Shown: positions 33,937-42,258 of the stretch, piece after piece | How the letters are laid out: each line of letters opens with the position of its first letter | Numbering within the stretch: the first letter of the stretch is position 1 | Source: JAGXFP01 sp039714535 | GTDB taxonomy: Bacteria > Desulfobacterota > Desulfobulbia > Desulfobulbales > JAGXFP01 | DNA length: 59,373 nucleotides | Assembly: GCA_039714535.1 (NCBI GenBank) | Contig: JBDLJC010000019.1 | Span: forward strand, 1-59,373 | Reading direction: 5' to 3' | Translations under genes and position numbers: made by a program | The notes under the pieces: generated by a model | Seen by the model: only the letters and a program-made list of their open reading frames with translations | What the model was told of the DNA's origin: nothing | The model's database searches: none

Positions 33937-34320
33937 AAAGAAACCTTCTGTTGGCTAATAATGCATACTCCGAATCGTTTTCAGAGTGTTTTAATGAGTC
34001 CAGTGCCCGGAACAGGCTGTTTTTACAGATTTTTTAGGTGGTTGTTTTGTCAGGCAAAGTTAAGGTTGGTAGGTGTAATCTCTATTTTTCGCAGAGTAAA
34101 GATTTGTGGCACTAATCTATAGTTTCTGTTTTGCACAACCTATCCCTTAACTGGTGTGGTGATTTGTCGGGAGAGCAGAGAACAAACGATGTCTGCTGAA
34201 ACGGGGAACTCCACTACCCTGCAACAAGTATCTTATTCGCTTAACAGTTTCTCCTAGACTATCCCTACAGTAAATAAAAGCAGGGCCACCTCCTAGTTGC
34301 CACATTGTGGTACTTTTCGC
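33937..34320. other. Intergenic stretch before the histidine kinase
   Basis: 384 AT-rich bases with no gene that I can support. It contains one arm of an imperfect direct repeat (34053-34084) and an AAAGATT word at 34097-34103 that recurs around the kinase gene. Confidence 0.4.
34053..34084 (+). repeat. Left copy of imperfect direct repeat around the histidine kinase
   Basis: The segment opens GGCAAAGTTAAGGTTGG and runs through TAGGTGTAATCTCTA. It matches 36305-36339 at about 28 of 34 aligned positions with a two-base gap, in the same orientation, so the kinase gene lies between two related copies. Confidence 0.55.
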
Positions 34321-34365
34321 TTGATATAATCTTTATACTAAAGGTATAATTTAAGCATAAAGATT
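34321..34365 (+). promoter_or_regulatory. Promoter and inverted-repeat operator of the histidine kinase gene
   Basis: TTGATA (34321-34326), an 18-base spacer and TATAAT (34345-34350) form a good sigma-70 promoter 45 bases before the ATG. A perfect nine-base inverted repeat, AATCTTTAT (34328-34336) and ATAAAGATT (34357-34365), lies in the spacer and just behind the -10, where a bound regulator would block or modulate initiation. The AAAGATT half-site recurs at 34097, 36272 and 36314 and, inverted, at 36330. Confidence 0.6.
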
Positions 34366-34394
34366 GTTAGTAATTAGATCCAAGGGGGAAATGA

Positions 34395-36194
34395 ATGTGG
34401 TCTAAAATAAAGCAAGCGTGTGCATCACCAGTTTTTGATGATGAGGACAAAACTCGCATCGCAAATTTGTTGAATATCACGATCCTGACTATGTTATCCA
34501 TTGCGATAATACGCGCATTTTTTGCCTCTTTTGTTTCACTGGAGTTTTTCTATCTTACATTAAGACATAACGGAATGTTGGGCGGGGCATTGATTGTTGT
34601 CTTTATGGTTATGCGTTACGGTCACGTCCGTTTTGCCAGTATGGTTTTCACCTCTTATCAATGGGTGGCAATAGCATTTCTTACCTACCAATATGGGGGC
34701 GTCTCTCTGAGCGTCTATAGTCTTTTTGTTTTTGTAATTTTAGCAGCCGGCTTGTTATTGGGGGGGAAGTGGGCCACTGGTTTTACCGTAATCAGTGTTA
34801 TGTTCGGTACCAGTATGCTTTATCTTGAAAAGCAAAATCTTATTTCTCCATACTACTCTGACCATACAACCGAAGGATTTCTTGTCATAACCCCCGCTTT
34901 CATCACTACTGCCGTCTTAGTCGGTCTTCATCATCGCGACATAACCAGAGCGCTGATGAGAGCACGAAACAACGCGGACCAGCTTACAAAGGCAAATGAA
35001 CAACTGAGCTATGAAATCACTGCGCATGAGCAAACAGAAAAACAATTGTTGCACGTCCAAAAGATGGAGGCCATCGGTACTCTTGCTAGCGGCATTGCCC
35101 ATGATTTCAACAATCTTCTTTCCGTAATAGTTGGCTACACTCAATTAGCTAAAGATGCGCCTCCTGGTTCAAACTATCAAGAAGATCTAGAGCAAGTTCT
35201 CGTAGCTGGGGATCGAGCGAAAGATCTGGTCAAGCAGATTCTTACCTTCAGCCGCCAAACAACAGTAGTAAAAAAACAACTTAAGCTACAACCGATTATT
35301 CAGGAAGTGCTAAAAATGCTTCGTTCTTCACTACCAACTACTATTGAAATTCAGAAGGATATATCTCAAGAATTTGGGATCGTTAATGCCGATCCCACCC
35401 AAATACACCAGATATTAATGAATTTATGCACCAATGCTTTTCATGCAATGGAGGAAAAAGGAGGAACCTTAAAAGTTGGTTTAAAAACAGCAAAGACCAT
35501 TCCCTTAGAGTTGCGAAAAGTTGCAGCTGAATCCAACGAAGACTTTCTAGAACTCTCTGTCAGCGATACAGGCCATGGGATAAGTGCTGATATTATTGAA
35601 AGAATATTTGAACCGTTTTTCAGTACTAAAGAAAAAGGAAAAGGAACCGGCATGGGACTTGCCATCACCTATGGCATCATAAAAGAGTATGGCGGTACTA
35701 TCACTGTTGACAGCCTACTCGGCAAGGGAACAATTTTTAATATATATCTGCCCCAAATCAAACAGGAAATCTTTCTGACACCACCAGATGAAGCTGTTAT
35801 TCCAAAAGGGAAAGAACGGATACTGTTTGTTGATGATGAAGATCTTTTTGCAAATATGAGCAAGAAGATTCTCGAAAAACTTGGATACCATGTAACTACT
35901 AAACAGAGCAGTCTTGATGCCTTGGAAGCCTTTCAGAATCAAACTGACGAATTTGATCTTGTAATTACGGACCAGACAATGCCCGGCATGACAGGTATCG
36001 ATTTGGCCAAAAGCATGTTACATATACGTCCCGACATCCCTATTATCCTTTGCACAGGCTACAGTGCCATATTGGATGAAAACGAAGTGCAGGCTCAAGG
36101 TATAAAGGGTTTTGTACTCAAACCAATTTCAATAAATGCTTTAGCTGTATTAGTCCGGCAAACGTTGGATAGTGATGAGTTTGCCAGAGAGTAA
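34395..36194 (+). CDS. Hybrid sensor histidine kinase with C-terminal receiver
   Basis: A 599-residue membrane kinase. Residues about 25-185 hold five or six transmembrane helices without a large sensor domain. A coiled coil (about 190-225) leads to the HisKA box G-I-A-H236-D-F-N-N-L-L, with His236 as the phosphorylated residue. The ATPase domain has its N box (L-M-N-L-C-T-N-A-F-H-A-M), G1 (S-D-T-G-H-G-I) and G2 (G-T-G-M-G-L-A-I). The receiver domain (about 475-595) has V-D-D-E-D near its start and the phospho-acceptor Asp526 in V-I-T-D-Q-T-M-P-G. There is no output domain, so signal passes to an unlinked regulator or phosphotransfer protein. Codon use is clearly AT-richer than its neighbours, suggesting acquisition. 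GGGGG precedes the ATG. Confidence 0.92.
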   Translation: MWSKIKQACASPVFDDEDKTRIANLLNITILTMLSIAIIRAFFASFVSLEFFYLTLRHNGMLGGALIVVFMVMRYGHVRFASMVFTSYQWVAIAFLTYQYGGVSLSVYSLFVFVILAAGLLLGGKWATGFTVISVMFGTSMLYLEKQNLISPYYSDHTTEGFLVITPAFITTAVLVGLHHRDITRALMRARNNADQLTKANEQLSYEITAHEQTEKQLLHVQKMEAIGTLASGIAHDFNNLLSVIVGYTQLAKDAPPGSNYQEDLEQVLVAGDRAKDLVKQILTFSRQTTVVKKQLKLQPIIQEVLKMLRSSLPTTIEIQKDISQEFGIVNADPTQIHQILMNLCTNAFHAMEEKGGTLKVGLKTAKTIPLELRKVAAESNEDFLELSVSDTGHGISADIIERIFEPFFSTKEKGKGTGMGLAITYGIIKEYGGTITVDSLLGKGTIFNIYLPQIKQEIFLTPPDEAVIPKGKERILFVDDEDLFANMSKKILEKLGYHVTTKQSSLDALEAFQNQTDEFDLVITDQTMPGMTGIDLAKSMLHIRPDIPIILCTGYSAILDENEVQAQGIKGFVLKPISINALAVLVRQTLDSDEFARE

Positions 36195-36633
36195 AAGGGA
36201 CAAGATTTATTTGTTTTCTCAAATTAAACATTACTTTCCAGAATCTTACAAATTAGGGATGTATAAAAGTAAAGATTATATGGCCAAGCCTATAGTTTCC
36301 AGGGTGGCAAAAAGTAAAGATTGGTAGATGTAATCTTTACTCCTACCGACCTCCCTTCTCACACATAAATCTAGCTTCTATGGCTAACCTTCCAACACTT
36401 TCTATGATTTCACCCGATTGGATAAATTGTATATAATGTTTTTTTTAACGGGATCACCTCTCTCCAGGCCAGATGCCAAATATTAGAGCGACCCCATTTA
36501 CGTTCAGGTCTAAACTTGCGATCTTACTTGTCCGTAATCAGCGATAGAAAGAGTTATAGGCTGTTTCCAACTGTTTCTGTGGACGATACGCCCTTAAAGA
36601 AGTAATATTGAAATCTGCATTTGCAAGAAGCAG
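36195..36633. other. Intergenic stretch after the histidine kinase
   Basis: 439 AT-rich bases without a gene. It contains the right copy of the direct repeat and a hairpin AAAGATT (36314-36320) with AATCTTT (36330-36336). Beyond it starts the SUI1 remnant. Confidence 0.45.
36305..36339 (+). repeat. Right copy of imperfect direct repeat around the histidine kinase
   Basis: The segment opens GGCAAAAAGTAAAGATTGG and runs through TAGATGTAATCTTTA, the partner of 34053-34084. This copy also folds into the hairpin AAAGATT-N9-AATCTTT and could act as a weak terminator, although no T run follows. Confidence 0.55.
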
Positions 36634-36849
36634 GAGAAAGGGAGTAAGGGCAGCGGGGAGTCTTTGCCCACCGGTCTGTCGTTGGACGGGGCCGGACTCA
36701 AGAAACTGGCCAAACAACTCAAGCAGAAATAATGCGGCTCTGGTAGGTCAGTCAAAAACGGGGTGATCGGGATTCAGGGCGATCATCGCGAGGTCTTAAA
36801 GGAAGTGTTGGGAAAACAGGGTTGTAAGGTCAAACTGACAGGTGTTTGA
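36634..36849 (+). pseudogene. Decayed partial copy of the SUI1/eIF1 gene
   Basis: The frame from 36634 to the TGA at 36847-36849 aligns over 70 residues with the C-terminal part of the SUI1 protein at 32937, with about three quarters of residues identical by hand alignment. Examples are L-D-G-A-G-L-K-K-L-A-K-Q-L-K-Q-K, N-G-V-I and the K-V-K-L end. A three-base insertion creates an in-frame TAA (36730-36732) where the functional gene reads K-C-G-S-G. The N-terminal ribbon and start are missing. It is a dead duplicate, standing in the same orientation as the parent, 3.3 kb away across the histidine-kinase block. Confidence 0.88.
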
Positions 36850-36979
36850 CTAATTAGGTATAGGGACGATTGCGTGAGGTGATTGTTTTGATTTTATTTT
36901 GTCCCCAATGACCGTTACCCGTCGAATAATGATCTTGCTGCCATCCCGTTTACACTTTAACATGGGATTTTTCTGAAAA

Positions 36980-38692
36980 ATGACCTTGTTTGGGCGCTTC
37001 CTCATCCTTGCTTTCATGCTCCTCGGCCAGTTGAGTAGCTCTGCTCTCCCCTGGGCGGCTACTGAGCCTATGGCGGTTGCTGAGCCTATGGCGGCCCCTA
37101 TGGAGATCCGGGAGTATCTGCGCCAGAGGCTTGAGGTGGAAACAGGCAGCCGGCAGTTCATCTGTCGGGGCGAGACGATCTGCACTGCCCAGCTCATACG
37201 CCGTTTTTATGAGAGGCGCGCCTTTCAGCCGAGTTGGAGCAATAATGGTCAGCTTGCCACCCATATCACCGAGTTGGTTGTCGCCCTAAACAATGCCGAT
37301 GTTGAAGGCCTGCGGCCTGCCGATTATCACCTTTACAGTATCAAGTCCCTACTTGGTAAGCTTGCCCGGCTGCAGGGCGAGGGAAAGTCCCTTGCCCTTG
37401 AAGATCTGGTTGACCTCGACCTGCTTCTTACCGATGCCTTTTTGGCGTACGCCTCCAATCTGATCAATGGCAGGATCAACCCTGAAGCCATCCACGAACA
37501 ATGGATCCCTTATAATCATGGGGACGATCTGGTGGCAATTCTGGATGAGGCCCTCTCCTCCTCCCAAGGGGTGGCAGCCACTCTCCAGGGGCTGCGGCCG
37601 CCCCATGACGGTTACCGAAGGATGATGGAGGCCCTGGCCGATCTGCGTGATATCGCCAGAATGGGTGGCTGGCCAATGGTAGAGGACGGTTTTAACCTGC
37701 AACAGGGAATGCGCCACAGGAGGGTCCATGCCTTACGGCAGCGGCTCATGATTTCAGGGGATTATGATGCCCCGGTCATGGCCAATGAAAATCTTTTTGA
37801 TGAAAAACTGGCTGCTGCGGTCCATCGCTTTCAGCAGCGGCACGGCCTGAAGGCGGACGGCCTCGTCGGTCCTGAGACCCTGGCTGCCCTTAATGTCCCT
37901 GTGGCAAAACGGTTGCGTCAGATAAAGCTGAATATGGAGCGTTGGCGCTGGATTCCGCATAATCTTGGCCGCCGTTATATCCTGGTCAATATCGCCGATT
38001 TCAGCCTCAAGGTTTTTGAGGATTCGCAAAAGATCCTGGAGACGCGGGTGGTAGTGGGGAAGTTCCACCGGAGTACCCCGGTCTTTAGCGACAGAGTTGA
38101 GTATCTGGTTATCAACCCGTACTGGTACCTGCCTGCAACCATAATAGTTGAAGATGTGGTACCGAAGATTTTAGCGAATCCCAATTATTTAGCGCAGAAG
38201 AGGATAAAGATCTTTGCGGCGGGAAGTAATGAGACGCAGGAGCTTGAACCAACCGCGATAGATTGGACTGGAATCAGCAAGGAGAATCTGCCCTATAAGC
38301 TGCGGCAGGAGCCGGGCCCTTCCAATGTTCTGGGCCGGGTCAAGGTCATGTTCCCCAACAAATTTGCCGTTTACCTGCATGATACGCCCGGACAGGGGTT
38401 GTTTCGGAAAACGGCCCGGGACTTCAGCTCGGGCTGTATCCGGCTGGAAAAGCCTGTTGAGCTTGCCGCCTATCTCTTAGGAGATGATCCCCTCTGGAGT
38501 CGGGAGAATATTCTGGCCACCATGGCAAGCGGCGAGCGGCAGGTCGTCACCTTGCCGGAACAGGTGCCAATTCACATTCTCTACTGGACGGCATGGAGTG
38601 ATAAGGACGGGAGAATGCATTTCAGGAACGACATCTATGATCGGGACAAACAGCTCTTGGCAGCACTTGACGGGGTGGTTCCGCAGCCTTAG
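36980..38692 (+). CDS. LdtD/YcbB-like L,D-transpeptidase
   Basis: A 570-residue periplasmic enzyme that makes 3-3 cross-links in peptidoglycan. The signal peptide (about 1-27, ILAFMLLGQLSSSALPWA) is followed by an N-terminal YcbB-type scaffold domain with W-S-N-N-G-Q-L. A peptidoglycan-binding domain follows (about 270-320, V-H-R-F-Q-Q-R-H-G-L-K-A-D-G-L-V-G-P-E-T-L). The YkuD catalytic domain has Y-L-H-D-T-P and S-S-G-C486-I-R-L-E, with Cys486 as nucleophile. The plan and size match E. coli LdtD (about 615 residues). The next gene, on the opposite strand, is a YcbK-like DUF882 protein; E. coli also has ycbK beside ycbB. No strong ribosome site precedes the ATG. Confidence 0.92.
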   Translation: MTLFGRFLILAFMLLGQLSSSALPWAATEPMAVAEPMAAPMEIREYLRQRLEVETGSRQFICRGETICTAQLIRRFYERRAFQPSWSNNGQLATHITELVVALNNADVEGLRPADYHLYSIKSLLGKLARLQGEGKSLALEDLVDLDLLLTDAFLAYASNLINGRINPEAIHEQWIPYNHGDDLVAILDEALSSSQGVAATLQGLRPPHDGYRRMMEALADLRDIARMGGWPMVEDGFNLQQGMRHRRVHALRQRLMISGDYDAPVMANENLFDEKLAAAVHRFQQRHGLKADGLVGPETLAALNVPVAKRLRQIKLNMERWRWIPHNLGRRYILVNIADFSLKVFEDSQKILETRVVVGKFHRSTPVFSDRVEYLVINPYWYLPATIIVEDVVPKILANPNYLAQKRIKIFAAGSNETQELEPTAIDWTGISKENLPYKLRQEPGPSNVLGRVKVMFPNKFAVYLHDTPGQGLFRKTARDFSSGCIRLEKPVELAAYLLGDDPLWSRENILATMASGERQVVTLPEQVPIHILYWTAWSDKDGRMHFRNDIYDRDKQLLAALDGVVPQP

Positions 38693-38698
38693 AAGTGA

Positions 38699-39304
38699 TC
38701 ACCAGAAGCGGACGCGGCCGGTGTCCACATGAACGAAGTTTGATTTTGCATAGTAGCCCACTCCTCCAGATTGCATTCCCATGGCCACTTGGCGTAAGGT
38801 GCTCAGCTCGCAGCCCGGAATGCGGATGTCAGTGGCCTTGCCGTCCATATGCAAGCTGTGTTTGGCAACACCGCCGTTCTTTTTGCCGAGCGAGAGGTTT
38901 GTGGCGGGGGAGCGATAACCGGAGATGATATGGATCTGTGAACCTGGTTTTATCTTGTTGGTGATAGCGTGCAGGAGGTCAAGCAGGCGGGGATCGATGG
39001 GCTTGATTTCCCCGGTGCGGAAGTCCCGGAGAATATGGTTTATTTCCTGCAGCGCCTCGCTGTAGTATTCCCCTTTGGCACAGTATTCAACGGAAAGTTT
39101 TTCGCCGGTGTGGGTATTGAGGAATGAAATCTCCCTGCTTGGCAAGATCATCTGGCTGGCGGTGGCAACCAGAGGATGCCTAAAGAGGCCGGTAACGGTA
39201 GCGACGGCGCCAAGTTTAAGGAGGTGCCGCCGGTCAATCTTGCGGCGGTCGGCTGTGCTGCGCTCTGTTTGCCGGCGTTCGCCCTTTCTCCGATCAAAGA
39301 TCAT
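38699..39304 (-). CDS. YcbK-like DUF882 (peptidase M15-type) protein, Tat-exported
   Basis: A 201-residue protein with a twin-arginine-like leader (K-I-D-R-R-H-L-L-K-L-G-A near residue 25, then a hydrophobic stretch), preceded by a strikingly Arg-rich N-terminus (D-R-R-K-G-E-R-R-Q). The mature part has the DUF882/peptidase M15_2 pattern: S-G-Y-R-S-P-A-T-N near residue 125 and K-H-S-L-H-M-D-G-K-A-T-D-I-R-I-P-G, whose His and Asp residues bind zinc in this D-Ala-peptidase-like fold. Its stop lies six bases from the stop of the L,D-transpeptidase gene, so the two are convergent. Expected to act on peptidoglycan in the periplasm. Confidence 0.88.
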   Translation of the reverse strand: MIFDRRKGERRQTERSTADRRKIDRRHLLKLGAVATVTGLFRHPLVATASQMILPSREISFLNTHTGEKLSVEYCAKGEYYSEALQEINHILRDFRTGEIKPIDPRLLDLLHAITNKIKPGSQIHIISGYRSPATNLSLGKKNGGVAKHSLHMDGKATDIRIPGCELSTLRQVAMGMQSGGVGYYAKSNFVHVDTGRVRFW

Positions 39305-39535
39305 AACGTTTTTCCCACCCCATTGGTATTGGTGATTCCTATCGATCTTAATATAAGGACTTATTGCAGGATGTCAACGGAGTTGATTGATCGGGAAGAT
39401 GGCAAAATCGACCAAATACGGTTTCGATGGACGTTAGACCTTTAAAGAAGTAACATCACGATTCAGAACTGGTTGGAAGCGGGAATGGGGAGCTATTGAT
39501 TTGGTCAAATCACTATTAGCGAGTAATAGTTGATC

Positions 39536-39841
39536 ATGAAGATACCGGAAAATGTGGCGCCGGATGACGATTTTGAGATCAGGTGTCGAAAGCTGGGTCA
39601 TCAAATCCACTTTTCTTATTGCCGCCGAGAAGACTCCGGACAGCCCTGTTTCAAGATCATTGATTGCTGGTATCCGTATTTCCCGGTTGAAGAGCTTCTT
39701 CGTGGCGAGTTGACCGAGGAAGAGTGGCAAAGTGTTTTTGCAAGGCCCCGGCTACCGAAAATCCTTTCGTTGGTCGAGTTGATCGAACAGGCTCGGAAGA
39801 GAACGCAGGAAAAAGTTAAGGGTAAAGACCGAAAAAAATAA
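39536..39841 (+). CDS. Small Cys-rich conserved-looking hypothetical protein
   Basis: A 101-residue soluble protein with a Cys/His-rich first half: C-R-K-L-G-H-Q-I-H-F-S-Y-C-R-R-E and P-C-F-K-I-I-D-C-W. The four cysteines and two histidines suggest a zinc or Fe-S site. The C-terminal half is a basic helix (L-I-E-Q-A-R-K-R-T-Q-E-K-V-K). The ATG at 39536 is preferred over the TTG two codons earlier. The small CxxC protein at 39859 starts 17 bases after its stop, so both are probably one transcript. Function unknown. Confidence 0.65.
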   Translation: MKIPENVAPDDDFEIRCRKLGHQIHFSYCRREDSGQPCFKIIDCWYPYFPVEELLRGELTEEEWQSVFARPRLPKILSLVELIEQARKRTQEKVKGKDRKK

Positions 39842-39858
39842 ATCGTGGAGTAAACGAT

Positions 39859-40029
39859 ATGAAATTATGGGTAACGCCGAAAGGCGATAGATGGCTTTGT
39901 GATGAATGCGAGGAAGATTTCGAGAAAGAGATCGCTGCAGAGGGTTGGCGCGTCGCCTTTGAGGAAAAATATAACGCCATGCTCCGTTGTTCCGCCTGCA
40001 AACATGGCGATGTCGAGATTTTCGATTGA
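39859..40029 (+). CDS. 56-residue two-CxxC zinc-ribbon-like protein
   Basis: A short frame with GGAG ten bases before the ATG. It begins MKLWVTPKGDRW, then L-C-D-E-C-E-E-D-F and later L-R-C-S-A-C-K-H-G-D-V-E-I-F-D. The two C-x2-C knuckles, 30 residues apart, should bind one zinc ion. It follows the Cys-rich gene at 39536 by 17 bases. No DNA-binding element beyond the ribbon is visible. Function unknown. Confidence 0.65.
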   Translation: MKLWVTPKGDRWLCDECEEDFEKEIAAEGWRVAFEEKYNAMLRCSACKHGDVEIFD

Positions 40030-40275
40030 TCTGATATCACAATCTTTCCCCGCCCCTGCAAAAGAAAATTCCTCTGTGCTTATCCTACCAACTTGAATTA
40101 TACTTTACTCCTACTGCCTCTCTCTTGTGAATTATCATCCACAGTAAGTCCCTCTAATCTTGTAGATATCCTGGCGCACTTTTTGCCAGGGGGACTCTAT
40201 TGTTTAATGGGACATATTTCTGATAAACTTATGCAAAGGCCGGAGGCCGGATATTCGTGATAGGGGTAACTTTCC

Positions 40276-40884
40276 ATGAAAATTCTTGATGTTTTTTCTG
40301 ATTATCTCTGACCGTTCTGTTGGCTGGCGGAGCCGGCCCTTGCAGAACTTACCGGTCGAGACCCGGAAATAATTATCCACTGGCGGGCTTTCGAATTGCG
40401 GCCCGAGCCGGTAGAGCTCCTTGATCCCCAGGGAGATTACTTAACCTCGGCCTGGAAAAATCATGTCTATCCCCTCGCCAAGAAGATGGGGATGCCTCTG
40501 AAGATGCCGCCTATCCAACCTCGTTCCCGGCTGGCACATGAGGCTGCAAAATGGGCCGCAACCTATGAACGGCTTGATGAATTTCACCTCGCCATTTTTC
40601 GGGCCTTTTTTGAGTCTGGTCTGGATATTGGCAATCTTGAGGTGTTGATGAAGATGGCCGGAGATCTCGATCTTGATCCCGTGGCCCTGAAAAGATCTCT
40701 GGATAATCACGAGTTCACTTTTCAGGTCGTCAGTGACGAAGAGGAGGCCATGAATAGCGGGGTCAGGGCGGTGCCGGCCTTTGTCGCGGATGGGCTGGTG
40801 CTGGCGGCTGGGGTGCAGAGCGCTGATCGGCTTCTGGAATTGCTGGTGGACGGACCTGGTTTTAGAGAGTCACCGGTAATCTGA
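40276..40884 (+). CDS. Selenocysteine-containing DsbA/FrnE-family thioredoxin-fold protein
   Basis: Starting at the ATG of 40276 the frame reads M-K-I-L-D-V-F-S-D-Y-L, then TGA (40309-40311), then P-F-C-W-L-A-E-P-A-L and on without a stop to 40884. The family of FrnE/HCCA-isomerase-like DsbA proteins begins with exactly this strand and an S-D-x-x-C-P-F-C-[WY] active site, so TGA replaces the first Cys of CxxC; read as selenocysteine the protein has 202 residues (U12-P-F-C15), the family's usual length. A SECIS-like hairpin follows. Residues such as H-W-R-A-F-E-L-R-P-E and the late S-G-V-R-A-V-P-A-F-V-A-D-G segment (cis-Pro loop V-P) fit the fold. It is a predicted cytoplasmic thiol-selenol oxidoreductase; no signal peptide. 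AGGGG precedes the ATG. Its 3' end overlaps the convergent dacB-like gene by 15 bases. Without selenocysteine decoding only an inactive fragment from 40396 could be made. Confidence 0.9.
40312..40347 (+). promoter_or_regulatory. Bacterial SECIS element
   Basis: Immediately behind the TGA at 40309-40311: outer arm TTCTG (40315-40319) pairs with CAGAA (40343-40347). Inner arm GGCTGGC (40322-40328) pairs with GCCGGCC (40332-40338) with one U-G pair, leaving the tri-loop GGA (40329-40331). The first loop G lies 17 bases behind the UGA, the spacing known for bacterial SECIS elements such as that of E. coli fdhF, where SelB binds a loop G on a mini-helix. It overlaps the coding sequence, as bacterial SECIS elements do. 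Confidence 0.8.
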
Positions 40885-42243
40885 AGGTGAAATTTTTTTA
40901 GCCGAATCTGCTTCTCTATGAATATCTCCGAGAATCTTTAGAACCCTGTCCCGATTATTTTTATTCTGGTTGAGGATAATTACAAAACCGTCCAGGTTGT
41001 CGTTAGTGCCGAAATAGCCAGCGTATGAATAGGTTCCGGCCAGGGTGCCTGATTTAAGCAGGATGTTGTTTTTTTCAGGCAATAGATGGGCATGGGATTT
41101 GAAAAGTTCGAGAACGCGCAACATGGCCTGCCCGCTAAGGCGGTTCTTTCTGGACAAGCCGGAGCCCTCAACCAGATTAATGGCGGCGGATCTAAGAACC
41201 GGGTCTTTTTTGATAAAATTGAGCATTGCCTGTTGGCCTTTCTGCCAGGTGGCCGGGTAGCCGAAATTATGCGCGCCGATCTGGAGAAATATCTGGTTGG
41301 CTATGAAATTATTAGAGTAACGCATGAGTCCCGCCACCAGTTCGGGCAGTTTTCTGCTCGAATGGTGAATAAGCACCGGTTTACTGGCTGGGGCTTTGCG
41401 GCGGGCTATTCGACCCTCACCTTTGATCGCCGCTTTATGCTGAAAACTCCTGAATAACTGACCGGCCAGCAGTAGAGAATCTGCCGGATCTCTGGATATA
41501 TTTATCCGGTGTTCACCAGCAGGCAACGGCTTGCCGAGTCTGGTCATGATTGGCAATAGCGGGGTTTGTGGCTCAGCGGACTGGACCGAGCCGTCTTTAG
41601 CGACCACGACATTTATAGTGTTGAAGTTTACGGCCAGGGCGGTGGAAGCGACATCATAGGGGTTAAGGCTGTTGCCGGCGCCATCGGTTATTGATTCCAG
41701 TTGATAATTACTGACATCAATATAGATATCATTGATAATCTTGATCCCTGAATTCTTAAGGGAAAGCATTATCGCTTTAATTTCCTCCGAGACCATAAAT
41801 GGATCGCCATAGCCTTTTATGTAGAGATGATTATCTCCATCCACGAAGAATTCGGTTTTGAATTGGTAGCTTTCTCCCAGTTGATCGAAGGCGGCTAGTC
41901 CGGTCAGGAGCTTAATGATACTGGCCGGAACCAGTGGGACGTTAAGATTGGCTGAATCAAGCAGGGTGCCGTTTTTAGTCACGCCATAGGCGCCGTTGTT
42001 GATCAGTTCCCGCAGACCTTGCTGGCGAATGCTAGCTTGATGACTATCGTTTGCAGCTATGACCTGCAGAGGCATAACCAGTATGGCGAGGGAGATGACC
42101 AGGGCCGGAATAAACAGCCTGGTTCGCCTCTTTGCACGCAAAGCCAAGGAAAAGAAGGGACAAGAGTTTATCCTCAAATGTCGCCATTTATTGACAAAGG
42201 GTACAGCCTGTAATAAGTTTAGCGGCCTTATTGATAATCCCAT
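40870..42243 (-). CDS. dacB: PBP4-type D-alanyl-D-alanine carboxypeptidase/endopeptidase
   Basis: A family S13 penicillin-binding protein that trims the D-Ala end of peptidoglycan stems and cuts 4-3 cross-links. The serine-enzyme motifs are present: S-I-I-K (in V-P-A-S-I-I-K-L-L-T-G), S-N-N (in M-R-Y-S-N-N-F-I-A-N-Q) and K-S-G (in L-L-K-S-G-T-L-A-G-T). A signal segment lies at about 40-62 (I-P-A-L-V-I-S-L-A-I-L-V-M-P-L). The longest frame starts 15 bases from the start of divergent gmhA, leaving no room for promoters, so the true start is probably a later one such as TTG at codon 35, just before R-A-K-R-R-T-R-L. At about 420-457 residues it is close to PBP4 size. Confidence 0.85.
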   Translation of the reverse strand: MGLSIRPLNLLQAVPFVNKWRHLRINSCPFFSLALRAKRRTRLFIPALVISLAILVMPLQVIAANDSHQASIRQQGLRELINNGAYGVTKNGTLLDSANLNVPLVPASIIKLLTGLAAFDQLGESYQFKTEFFVDGDNHLYIKGYGDPFMVSEEIKAIMLSLKNSGIKIINDIYIDVSNYQLESITDGAGNSLNPYDVASTALAVNFNTINVVVAKDGSVQSAEPQTPLLPIMTRLGKPLPAGEHRINISRDPADSLLLAGQLFRSFQHKAAIKGEGRIARRKAPASKPVLIHHSSRKLPELVAGLMRYSNNFIANQIFLQIGAHNFGYPATWQKGQQAMLNFIKKDPVLRSAAINLVEGSGLSRKNRLSGQAMLRVLELFKSHAHLLPEKNNILLKSGTLAGTYSYAGYFGTNDNLDGFVIILNQNKNNRDRVLKILGDIHREADSAKKISPSDYR

Positions 42244-42258
42244 TTACGGCGACCTATT

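Noticed and set aside
40396..40884. Normal 162-codon gene starting at 40396
   Set aside because: That start lies inside the thioredoxin fold, has no ribosome site and lacks the active site; the start at 40276 with Sec at the TGA explains all features.
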